DNA of 64,000 nt from JAWWPY01 sp033854735. Lineage in GTDB: Bacteria; Actinomycetota; Actinomycetes; Streptosporangiales; Streptosporangiaceae. The translations under genes were made by a program, and so were the position numbers. The notes under the pieces were generated by a model. It saw nothing but the letters and a program-made list of their open reading frames with translations. It was not told the origin of the DNA and did no database searches. Where the stretch lies: assembly GCA_033854735.1 (NCBI GenBank), contig JAWWPY010000512.1, positions 25,466 to 89,465 of the forward strand, given 5' to 3'. Shown piece by piece: positions 42,118 to 49,453 of the stretch (position 1 is its first letter; every line of letters begins with the position of its first letter).

Positions 42118-43560
42118 TTACCCGTCCCTGATCTGCGAGCAACTGAGGACGACCCTCCAGTGAAAGGCCGATACCGGGGTGATCGGCAGAGTGGCGCTGC
42201 TCGCCCCGCGGCTGCACTGCGCGCGCGCCGCGGCGAGGGCGGCCGACCAGGTCGGCGTCGCCCGGTACGGGTCCGGGGTGCGCCATGATGTGACAGCCGC
42301 GTAGCCCACGCAGGCCAGCAGCCCGGTACACAGGATGACCGCGGCCGGCCGGCAGTACCCGGTCCAGCGGAACCGGTTCTGCAGGCTCAGCGCACCGTCG
42401 AGCAGGATCACCACGGCCAACACGATCAGCAGCAGTGGCCCGACGAAGTACCGGGGGCTCTGCTGGACGCTCATGCCACTGAGCACCACCGGGGCAGCGA
42501 AGTAGCCGAGGCTGTAAATCAACGCCAGGGACGCGACCGCGAACTGCCGCGGCAGTCCCATGATGGCGATCAGCGCCCACGCGGCAGCGACGGCGACAAC
42601 GACGACGGTCCCCAGGGCCATCCACGCCCCCTGATAGTGGCGGCCGAAGAACCCGAGGCCGGCCACCCCGACGATGAACAGCCGGGTCAGCCTGCCCACC
42701 AGGACGGTGTAATTCGACTGGCGGCCGCTGGCGTAGGCCATGATCATTGCCTGGATGCCCACCCCGGCCAGGGTGCACAGCGGGATCACCGCCGCCCGGT
42801 TGCGCCGGAACATGAGCGCGCGCACGGCCGCGACCGGGACCAGAAGCAATCCGAACGGACTGCTCAGGGTCGTGAACGCCACGGTGACCGCGCCGGCCGC
42901 GATCGGCACCGGACGCTGCGGATTCCACAGCAGGACGGCGAAAGCCACGAAGAACATGGACCACTGCAGGTTCGCGATCGAGCCGAAGGCCTCCTGCCCG
43001 ACCGGGCCCGCGGCGACCAGCGAGGCCGGGATGACTCTCAGCCATGGGCGCTGGATGTGGGCCTGGGCGGCACGGTAGACGACCGCCGCGAGCAGGCCGA
43101 GCGCCACCGCGTCGCTGACGGCGATGGACGATGCGGCCCACTTGACCGGGAACAGCGCGTCAATGGCGGCGATCACCCGCGGCGCGGCGTCCATGTACCC
43201 GAGATAGGGGTGGAAGAAAACGTGCGGCAGCGAGGCGTTCTTCGCCCCGGCGTAGAACACCTGGCCGTCCTCAGCCCACACCGTGTTCATGCCCTCGGAG
43301 CCCAGCCGCATGACGGCGGCGACGGCGGCGACCACAGCCAGGAGGGCCAGCGTCGCGGCGCGGGCGGACGACTCATCCAGAGGGAAGAGGTCCCGAGCCA
43401 GAACATCCCGCGCCCGGCGGGTCCCGGAGGTGACGCGGCGGCAGGTGCCCGCAGCCGCTTGTGCATTGCGCCCACGAGCGGGACGACCGGAGTCCGGCCG
43501 CCGATCTGATGGCGGGCTCCCTTTCTGGCGCGAGTTCTGGCGCGAGGCCGAGTCGCTCAT
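42118..43560 (-). CDS. Multipass membrane protein, GT-C-like
   Basis: A 480-residue integral membrane protein with about ten hydrophobic segments after a basic, disordered N-terminus of about 60 residues. The first external loop carries VWAEDGQVFYAGAKNAS, a WxEDGxxF motif seen in polytopic GT-C-like glycosyltransferase relatives of actinomycetes. No catalytic assignment can be made. It is divergent from the dimethylargininase gene. Confidence 0.72.
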   Translation of the reverse strand: MSDSASRQNSRQKGSPPSDRRPDSGRPARGRNAQAAAGTCRRVTSGTRRARDVLARDLFPLDESSARAATLALLAVVAAVAAVMRLGSEGMNTVWAEDGQVFYAGAKNASLPHVFFHPYLGYMDAAPRVIAAIDALFPVKWAASSIAVSDAVALGLLAAVVYRAAQAHIQRPWLRVIPASLVAAGPVGQEAFGSIANLQWSMFFVAFAVLLWNPQRPVPIAAGAVTVAFTTLSSPFGLLLVPVAAVRALMFRRNRAAVIPLCTLAGVGIQAMIMAYASGRQSNYTVLVGRLTRLFIVGVAGLGFFGRHYQGAWMALGTVVVVAVAAAWALIAIMGLPRQFAVASLALIYSLGYFAAPVVLSGMSVQQSPRYFVGPLLLIVLAVVILLDGALSLQNRFRWTGYCRPAAVILCTGLLACVGYAAVTSWRTPDPYRATPTWSAALAAARAQCSRGASSATLPITPVSAFHWRVVLSCSQIRDG

Positions 43561-43911
43561 GCGCTTCGCAACAGTCGATCTGCTGCGCTGCCCCCCCAGG
43601 CACCTTGGCCGAATGGAGGCGTGGTGCCCCCCGTCCCGGCTGCTCTCCGTAGGTTACCGGGCGCTCCGGTCCCAGTGCCGCGCGGCGCGCGCAAGGTGCG
43701 AGCGCTTGACCGCGGTGCCGGGCTGTGACCGGCTCAGCCGACGGGCCGAGGACGAAGCGGGCATTTGGATCAGTGCACAACAGATCTCTAGTTTGGATCT
43801 GAATTGAGCAACGAATCGCTAGCGAGACGCAGTCAGCGCGCATGTCATCTACCCTCGCCGCCTCTTACTCTGGGATCAGCCGATAAATGATCACCCAGGA
43901 GAGGGGGCCGC
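43561..43911. other. Divergent intergenic region upstream of the dimethylargininase gene
   Basis: About 350 bases with no convincing gene. The part at 43765-43850 is AT-richer than its surroundings and contains the dyad AGATCTCTAGTTTGGATCT. Close to the start, AGGAGAGGGGG precedes the ATG at 43912. The dyad might bind a regulator such as an Lrp/AsnC protein; this is speculative. Confidence 0.5.
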
Positions 43912-44760
43912 ATGACAGGTAGACCCGCGGCGATGGCCTTGGCGGCCACGATCACCAGGACGCCGCAGGCCAGGACGTATCTGATGTGCCCGCCGGAGTA
44001 CTTCTCCGTGCAGTACGCGATCAATCCGTGGATGACCACGGGCGAGCCTGTCGACGCGGCCCTGGCGATGCGGCAATGGCACGGGTTGCGGGACGCCTTC
44101 CGCTCGCTCGGCCACACGGTCCGGGCCATCGAGCCGGTACCCGGCCTGCCGGACATGGTTTTCGCGGCCAACGGCGCCACGGTGATCGGCGGCCTGGTGC
44201 TCGGCGCCCGGTTCCGGCACCCGCAGCGGGCCGGTGAGGCTGCGGCCTACCGGCGCTGGTTCCTGCGCACCGGCTATCAGGTGGTACGCGAACCGCGGAT
44301 CGTCAACGAAGGTGAGGGCGACATCGTCTTCACCGGCCGGGAGATCCTGGCCGGATACGGCTTCCGCACCGAGCAGTCGGCCGCGGCGGAACTTGTCGCG
44401 CTGTTCGGGCTGCCGGTGCTCAGCCTGCGCCTGGTGGACCCGCGCTTCTATCACCTGGACACGGCACTGTGCGTCCTCGATTCCGACACGGCCATGTACT
44501 ACCCGGCGGCATTCGATGACGCGGGCCGGGCGGTGCTCGCCGGACGGTTCGCCGAGCTGATCGAGGCCAAGGACGAGGACGCTGAAGTCCTCGGCCTGAA
44601 CGCGATCAGCGACGGCCGGCATGTGGTCCTCCCGGCTCAGGCTCGCGGGCTCGCGGCTCAGATCGCCGCCCGCGGCTTCGAGCCGATTCCGGTGGACATG
44701 TCCGAGTTTCGCAAAGCCGGAGGAGGGCCCAAGTGCTGCACACTGGAGCTCAGGCCGTGA
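43912..44760 (+). CDS. ddaH: Dimethylargininase (amidinotransferase fold)
   Basis: A 282-residue beta/alpha-propeller enzyme that hydrolyses NG,NG-dimethylarginine to citrulline. It starts with RTYLMCPPEYFSVQYAINPWM and carries DMVFAANGATV, GEGDIVFTG, the catalytic His in FYHLDTALCVLD, and the nucleophile Cys275 in GGPKCCT. Some homologues may act on arginine or ornithine precursors. It is translationally linked to the aminotransferase gene by a four-base GTGA overlap, suggesting a joint arginine/ornithine breakdown unit. Confidence 0.9.
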   Translation: MTGRPAAMALAATITRTPQARTYLMCPPEYFSVQYAINPWMTTGEPVDAALAMRQWHGLRDAFRSLGHTVRAIEPVPGLPDMVFAANGATVIGGLVLGARFRHPQRAGEAAAYRRWFLRTGYQVVREPRIVNEGEGDIVFTGREILAGYGFRTEQSAAAELVALFGLPVLSLRLVDPRFYHLDTALCVLDSDTAMYYPAAFDDAGRAVLAGRFAELIEAKDEDAEVLGLNAISDGRHVVLPAQARGLAAQIAARGFEPIPVDMSEFRKAGGGPKCCTLELRP

Positions 44761-46157
44761 CGGAGGGACAGCCGATGGGGAGCCAGCAGATGGGGGAGCA
44801 GGCGACGTGGGGCCAGGCGGCCGGGAGCGAGGCGACGACCAGGCAGCCGATCGCCGGCCAGGCCACGGAAGGCGGAGCGACCGGGAGCGAAGCGACGGCC
44901 AGGCAGCCGATAGCCGGCCAGGCCACGGGAGGCGGGGCGATGGCGGGGCCGGCGGGTTTCGCGCCACCGAGCGCGACTGAGCTGCGGGCGCTGACGCAGC
45001 GCCATGGCGCACACAACTACCAGCCGCTTCCCGTCGTGATCACTGAGGCCGAAGGCGCCTGGGTCACCGATCTAGACGGCCGGCGCTACCTGGACATGCT
45101 CGCCGCGTACTCAGCGATCAACTTCGGTCACCGCAACCCCCGGCTGATAGCGGCCGCTAAACGGCAGCTCGACCAAGTGACTCTGGTCAGCAGGGCTTTT
45201 GAGCATGATCAGTTCGGTCCGTTGTGTAAGGAACTGGCGGAACTGGCCGGCATGGAGATGGTCCTGCCGATGAATACCGGCGCCGAAGCGGTGGAGACAG
45301 CGATCAAGACCGCGCGCAAATGGGGGTACGAAGTCAAGGGCGTGCCCGCGGATGAGGCCATCATCGTCGCGTTCGAGAACAACTTCCACGGCCGGACCAC
45401 CACCATCATCAGCTTCTCGACGGACCCGGACGCCCGTGGCTCCTACGGTCCGTACACACCAGGCTTCCGGGTCGTTCCCTTCGGCGATGCGGGCGCGCTG
45501 GCCGAGGTCATGGACGACCGGGTGGTTGGCGTCCTCGTCGAGCCCATTCAGGGCGAGGCTGGGGTGGTCGTACCGCCGCCCGGGTTCCTGGCCGCCGTGC
45601 GGGACCTGTGCACGGCGCACGGCGCACTGATGATCGCCGACGAGATCCAGTCCGGGCTCGGCCGGACAGGAAACACCTTCGCCTGCGAGCACGAGGGCGT
45701 CGTGCCCGACATGTACGTGCTCGGCAAGGCCCTCGGCGGCGGCATCGTGCCGGTATCCGCGGTGGTGTCCTCGCGCGAGATCCTGGGCGTGTTCCAGCCG
45801 GGGCAGCACGGCTCGACGTTCGGCGGTAACCCGCTGGCCTGCGCGGTGGCACGCGAGGTGATCGCGATGCTGAACACCGGGGAGTTCCAGGAACGTTCCG
45901 CCAAGCTGGGCACGCACCTGCACGACCGGCTGTCCGCGCTGCCCCGCGGGGCGGTCCGCGAGGTACGCGGGCGCGGACTGTGGGCGGGCGTGGTGTTCAC
46001 TGAGCTCCAGGGCCGTGAGGCGTGCCACCGTCTCGCCGCGCGCGGCGTCCTGGCCAAGGACACGCACGGCACGACGATACGGCTGGCCCCGCCGCTCATG
46101 ATCAGCGAGCAGGACCTGGACTGGGGCCTCGACCAGATCGAGGCGATAGTCCGCTAA
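44757..46157 (+). CDS. rocD: Ornithine aminotransferase
   Basis: A class III PLP aminotransferase converting ornithine to glutamate-5-semialdehyde. Core segments: GAHNYQPLPVVITEAEGAWV, NTGAEAVETAIKTARKWGY, NNFHGRTTTIISFSTD, IADEIQSGLGRTG, and the PLP lysine in VLGKALGGGIVPVSAV. From GTG 44757 the protein has 466 residues, with a 61-residue leader made largely of two 20-residue repeats (GSEAT, RQPIAGQAT). ATG 44940, with GGGAGG six bases upstream, would give a standard 405 residues. GTG 44757 is kept for the overlap with ddaH; the true start is unsettled. Confidence 0.9.
   Translation: MTEGQPMGSQQMGEQATWGQAAGSEATTRQPIAGQATEGGATGSEATARQPIAGQATGGGAMAGPAGFAPPSATELRALTQRHGAHNYQPLPVVITEAEGAWVTDLDGRRYLDMLAAYSAINFGHRNPRLIAAAKRQLDQVTLVSRAFEHDQFGPLCKELAELAGMEMVLPMNTGAEAVETAIKTARKWGYEVKGVPADEAIIVAFENNFHGRTTTIISFSTDPDARGSYGPYTPGFRVVPFGDAGALAEVMDDRVVGVLVEPIQGEAGVVVPPPGFLAAVRDLCTAHGALMIADEIQSGLGRTGNTFACEHEGVVPDMYVLGKALGGGIVPVSAVVSSREILGVFQPGQHGSTFGGNPLACAVAREVIAMLNTGEFQERSAKLGTHLHDRLSALPRGAVREVRGRGLWAGVVFTELQGREACHRLAARGVLAKDTHGTTIRLAPPLMISEQDLDWGLDQIEAIVR
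44824..44943. repeat. 60-bp direct duplication in the rocD 5' region
   Basis: Two copies of a 60-base unit contain CAGGCAGCCGATCGCCGGCC and a purine-rich GGAAGGCGGAGCG or GGGAGGCGGGGCG end. They are in frame with rocD, so they either code for its leader or form an untranslated spacer. Confidence 0.85.
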
Positions 46158-46275
46158 CCCTTGATCGTCCCGACTTTGCACGCGTTCGGTGACGCAGACC
46201 GGGACGAACCGGGCGTGATGTTGGTCGTAGCGCGTGGAAAGTCGTGGTGATCATGGTCGTAGCGCTCGCGGCGGG
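46158..46275. other. Intergenic region with repeated GGTCGTAGCGC motifs
   Basis: Between the convergent rocD and flavin reductase genes. A 7-bp inverted repeat (CGTCCCG at 46166-46172, CGGGACG at 46200-46206) could end transcription. Then TTGGTCGTAGCGCG and TGATCATGGTCGTAGCGC occur about 35 bases apart, matching the motif at 10616. Confidence 0.55.
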
Positions 46276-46773
46276 TCAGTCGCCGGCCAGGCGGCGGTAG
46301 GCGCTGCCGTAGTAGAGCAAGGGACGGCCGCCCGGCTTGGGCTCGCTCACGCTGACCACCTCGCCAACCACGATGCTGTGGTCGCCGCCGTCGTGCACGG
46401 CGGTCGTCCGGCACTCCATGGCGGCTAGCGCATCGTCGAGGATGGGCGCGCCGGTCCGCGGGCCCGGATGGTGGGGGATCGCATTGAGCTGGCCATCCAG
46501 CGGCCGGCCACGGGTCGCCAGCCAGCGCGCCGTCTTCTCCGACTCCTCGTCGAGCACCGAGACCGCCCAGCTGCCCGCGTCGAGCATCGCGTCGTGAAAA
46601 CGTGCGATCTTCTCCGCGCAGAACAGCACGAGCAGAGGATCAAGTGACACCGAGGTGAACGCGGTCACCGTCATGGCGTGGCCGACGCCGTCGATGCTGG
46701 CGGTGACCACGGCGATACCGGTGGCGAAACGCCCCGCGACGCGCCGGAAGTCGCCGCTGTCCACACTCGTCAT
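46276..46773 (-). CDS. Flavin reductase-like FMN-binding protein
   Basis: A 165-residue split-barrel flavin reductase domain protein. Signatures are GRFATGIAVVTAS, AFTSVSLDPLLVLFCAEK, WAVSVLDEES and HSIVVGEVVSVS. Such proteins supply reduced FMN to a monooxygenase; no such partner is adjacent. Its ATG overlaps the stop of the upstream membrane protein gene by four bases (ATGA). Confidence 0.92.
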   Translation of the reverse strand: MTSVDSGDFRRVAGRFATGIAVVTASIDGVGHAMTVTAFTSVSLDPLLVLFCAEKIARFHDAMLDAGSWAVSVLDEESEKTARWLATRGRPLDGQLNAIPHHPGPRTGAPILDDALAAMECRTTAVHDGGDHSIVVGEVVSVSEPKPGGRPLLYYGSAYRRLAGD

Positions 46774-47375
46774 AACCCGGTGCCCCGTGGTGGCGGCCCG
46801 GGTGCCGTGGCACGATCTGTGGCCCGGGCCACGGCCGCCGCGTGGCCTGGGCCGGGAGCGCCGCCCCGGCGACGGACAAGCGCGATCAGCACGGCGGCCA
46901 CGGCGCAGGCCGAGCCACCGTAGAGGTACCACTCCCCCGCGGCGGTGTTCGTGACGATCACGCTGCCCTGCGCGGTGGGCATGGTCAGCACCAGGGACAC
47001 CAGGAACCAGCCGGCCGCGGGCACCAGCGCGCCAACGGCCGAACCCATCCCGGCCGCGCCCAGCAAGCAGGTCGCCACGATAAGAACGCAAAAGCCGATT
47101 GCCGCCAGCGGGATCGGGCCAGCGGCCGAGCTGAACTGGAAACAGCCGATCACGCCCTGCGCCGCGCCGACCAGGAACAGCAGCGCGTAGGCGCCGCCCG
47201 TGATGAACGCCGGCCCGTGCTGTTCCGGCCCGTGCTGTTCCGGCCCGTGCTGTTCCGGCCCGTGCTGTTCCAGGCCGTGCTGTTCCAGGCCGTGCTGTTC
47301 CAGGCCGTGCTGTTCCAGGCCGTGCTGTTCCAGGCCGTGCTGTTCCAGCCCGTGCTCCTCCGGCCTGCTCTCCAC
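46770..47375 (-). CDS. DUF6113-like membrane protein with a His-rich repeat N-terminus
   Basis: A 201-residue protein with four hydrophobic segments (AYALLFLVGAAQGVIGCF, AAIGFCVLIVATCLLGAAG, VPAAGWFLVSLVLTMP, LYGGSACAVAAVLIALV), as in a conserved protein encoded next to mshB in streptomycetes. The first 55 residues are ten EQHGL or EQHGP pentapeptides encoded by a 15-bp repeat. GTG 47375 is the only reasonable start and puts the repeats inside the protein. The array gives ten evenly spaced histidines, which could bind metal. It lies 29 bases after mshB. Confidence 0.72.
   Translation of the reverse strand: MESRPEEHGLEQHGLEQHGLEQHGLEQHGLEQHGLEQHGPEQHGPEQHGPEQHGPAFITGGAYALLFLVGAAQGVIGCFQFSSAAGPIPLAAIGFCVLIVATCLLGAAGMGSAVGALVPAAGWFLVSLVLTMPTAQGSVIVTNTAAGEWYLYGGSACAVAAVLIALVRRRGGAPGPGHAAAVARATDRATAPGPPPRGTGL
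47213..47362. repeat. 15-bp tandem repeat array (ten copies)
   Basis: Ten almost perfect units of TGTTCCAGGCCGTGC or TGTTCCGGCCCGTGC. The two variants are clustered (four Pro-coding, then six Leu-coding), which shows local spread by slippage or recombination. Confidence 0.95.
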
Positions 47376-47404
47376 GGAGAGCAGGCTATACGGGACCTTG
47401 GCTG

Positions 47405-48325
47405 CTACAAGCCGGCGAACAGGTCGTCCTCGCGGTCCTGCGGGCCGGCCGCCGGGCCGCGTTCGCCGGCCAGCAGCGTGTAGCACTCATATCCCGAGAC
47501 CCGCTGGCCCACCTTGTCGGAGAGCGCGAAGAAAGGGCCGTCTACGGCGATCTGCGTAGCGTGCGCGCGCATCGCCGCGAGCTTGGCGTCCAGGTATCGG
47601 GTGCCATCGATCTCCGTCGTCACCTGATCGTCCGCCACCCCGAAGGGCAGTTCGTCTACTGAGGAAACCTCGGTGAAGCCCCCTGGGGAGGCGCTGTGGC
47701 CTGCGGAGCTCAGCTTGATCGCCTCGGCCAGCCTCGAGCGCGGCATCGCGGTCGCGTAGAACTTCGTCACCCGCCACGGGCCGGCGCCGCCGGCGCCCAG
47801 CAGGATGGCTGGGTCGGCGGCCAGCTGGAATGCCCGCCACGCCACCCGGTGCGCCTGGATGTGGTCCGGGTGTCCGTAGAAGCCGCTGTCGTCGTAGGTG
47901 ACCATGACCTGCGGGCGCACCTCGCGGATGACGGCAACGAGTTCGCGCGCGGCCGCGTCCACGTCGGCCTGCCAGAAGCAGTCCGGCTCGCCGTTGGACG
48001 GCAGGCCCATCATCCCCGAATCCCGCCAGCGCCCCGGGCCACCGAGGAAGCGGTGGTCGGTCACGCCGAGGGCCTTGCAGGCGGCGGCGAGCTCGCCGAT
48101 CCGGTACTCGCCGAGACGATCCTCCTGGTCCGCGGCGAGGTGAGCCAGGTCTTCCGGGATCACCTCGCCCAGTTCCCCCAGGGTGCAGGTGACCAGGGTG
48201 ACCTGGGCGCCCTCAGCGGCGTACCTGGCCATGGTCGCGCCCGTGCCGATTGATTCGTCGTCAGGGTGAGCGTGGACGAGCAGCAGCCTGCGGTCGTCCT
48301 CCGCACTGTGGTTGAGCGCGCCCAT
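47405..48325 (-). CDS. mshB: Mycothiol biosynthesis deacetylase
   Basis: A 306-residue PIG-L/LmbE zinc deacetylase that converts GlcNAc-inositol to GlcN-inositol in mycothiol synthesis. The zinc motif is AHPDDESIGTG with the catalytic Asp, and the second ligand is in YGHPDHIQAH. Size and the SGYECYTLLAGE end match MshB rather than Mca. It is first in an operon with the membrane protein and flavin reductase genes. Confidence 0.92.
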   Translation of the reverse strand: MGALNHSAEDDRRLLLVHAHPDDESIGTGATMARYAAEGAQVTLVTCTLGELGEVIPEDLAHLAADQEDRLGEYRIGELAAACKALGVTDHRFLGGPGRWRDSGMMGLPSNGEPDCFWQADVDAAARELVAVIREVRPQVMVTYDDSGFYGHPDHIQAHRVAWRAFQLAADPAILLGAGGAGPWRVTKFYATAMPRSRLAEAIKLSSAGHSASPGGFTEVSSVDELPFGVADDQVTTEIDGTRYLDAKLAAMRAHATQIAVDGPFFALSDKVGQRVSGYECYTLLAGERGPAAGPQDREDDLFAGL

Positions 48326-48502
48326 GCTGGCGAGACTAAACCGCTGGCGAGACTAAACCGCCGCCTCGTGGCGACCGCACGGTCCCCCACCACCTCGGCG
48401 GACGGACCTGTGAATGCGGCCTCGGGTGCAAGCGATAGCGGCACACCAGCTGGGACGAAAGTCGGCCAGGAGGAAAGTACGCCCAGTTGGTACCATGGCG
48501 GC

Positions 48503-48835
48503 ATGGCACTGACCGGACATCGGCGTCGTCCACACCTCACCACGCTGGCCATACGGCGGAAGGGAATCGTCACCATCCCTGAGGCCATCCGCCAGGAACT
48601 TGATCTTCACGAGGGCGACCATTTGGTCGCGACAGTAGAAGACGGGCGGCTCATCTTGATCCCGGCATCCGTCATCCCCGACGACCAGGCATGGTTCTGG
48701 GCGCCGGAGTGGCAAGCCAAGGAGGAAGAGGCTGACCAGGAGATCGCCGACGGAGGTGGCCCAGTCATGAGCGCGGATGAATTCATCACCGAACTCGCCC
48801 AGCGGGCCGGCCTCTCCGCGGACGACCTGACCTGA
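48503..48835 (+). CDS. AbrB/MazE-type antitoxin
   Basis: A 110-residue DNA-binding antitoxin. The swapped-hairpin AbrB domain is at residues 12-55 (LAIRRKGIVTIPEAIRQELD, LHEGDHLVATVEDGRLILIP). The C-terminal part with MSADEFITELAQRAGLSADD is likely to bind the toxin. It is followed after two bases by a RelE-like toxin gene. The AbrB/RelE-like pairing departs from the textbook MazE/MazF combination. ATG 48503 is chosen; the open frame upstream reads through the mshB region. Confidence 0.85.
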   Translation: MALTGHRRRPHLTTLAIRRKGIVTIPEAIRQELDLHEGDHLVATVEDGRLILIPASVIPDDQAWFWAPEWQAKEEEADQEIADGGGPVMSADEFITELAQRAGLSADDLT

Positions 48836-48837
48836 CG

Positions 48838-49131
48838 GTGCCCCCCTTCGAACGGCTGGCGAGCTTCCTGAGAGACTTTGACGCGCTGACGCCCAGCCAG
48901 AAGGCTGCGTTCCTGCGGGCGGTGGTCCTGTTCGTAGCCGACCTCCGGGATGGCAGGGGATTCCGCAAGAGCCTGCGCGTCAAGAAGATGGCCGGATACG
49001 ACGACGTGTGGGAACTCACCTGGGCTCCGGACGGCAGGGCCACCTTCGAGTACGGCGCCTCCGTCAAGGAGGGTCATCCGCATGTGCGCTGGCGGCGCGT
49101 CGGCACCCACGACATCTTCAAGCGCCCGTGA
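48838..49131 (+). CDS. RelE/HigB-like toxin
   Basis: A 97-residue basic protein with the RelE-type pattern: helical N-terminus (FERLASFLRDFDALTPSQK), FRKSLRVKKMAGYDDVWELTW and GRATFEYG, and an ending VRWRRVGTHDIFKRP with the basic and His residues expected in an mRNA-cleaving site. GTG 48838 lies two bases after the antitoxin stop, so the pair is coupled. Confidence 0.83.
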   Translation: MPPFERLASFLRDFDALTPSQKAAFLRAVVLFVADLRDGRGFRKSLRVKKMAGYDDVWELTWAPDGRATFEYGASVKEGHPHVRWRRVGTHDIFKRP

Positions 49132-49453
49132 CCGCAGCGCTTGGCGCAACATGTGAGTGCGTCGACACGCCCATCTGCCGCCACGACCACCACCTCACGC
49201 AAGCCCCGGGCTGGCCCCTCACGCAAACCCAGCCGGGCCACATGACATGGACCACCCCCAGCGGGCACCTGACCACCGGACCCACCAGCTACCCAGGCTG
49301 AAAGCCCAGGCCAGCGACCCGCCCCGGGAGTGTGTTGTCCACGGCCCACCGCCAGTGCGCCCCCGGCGGTGCGTTGTCCACGGCCCACCGCAGGTGTGCC
49401 GTCGGCGCGTGCCGCCGGCAGTGCATTACGGGGGGCGGTGGCAGGATCGGGGC
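49132..49453. other. Intergenic region with a 39-bp duplication
   Basis: No gene was found between the toxin and the S9 peptidase. GTTGTCCACGGCCCACCGC occurs at 49334 and 49373, a 39-bp direct repeat that continues partly beyond. CAGGAT at 49442-49447 ends seven bases before the peptidase ATG and could be a -10 of a leaderless transcript. Confidence 0.55.
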
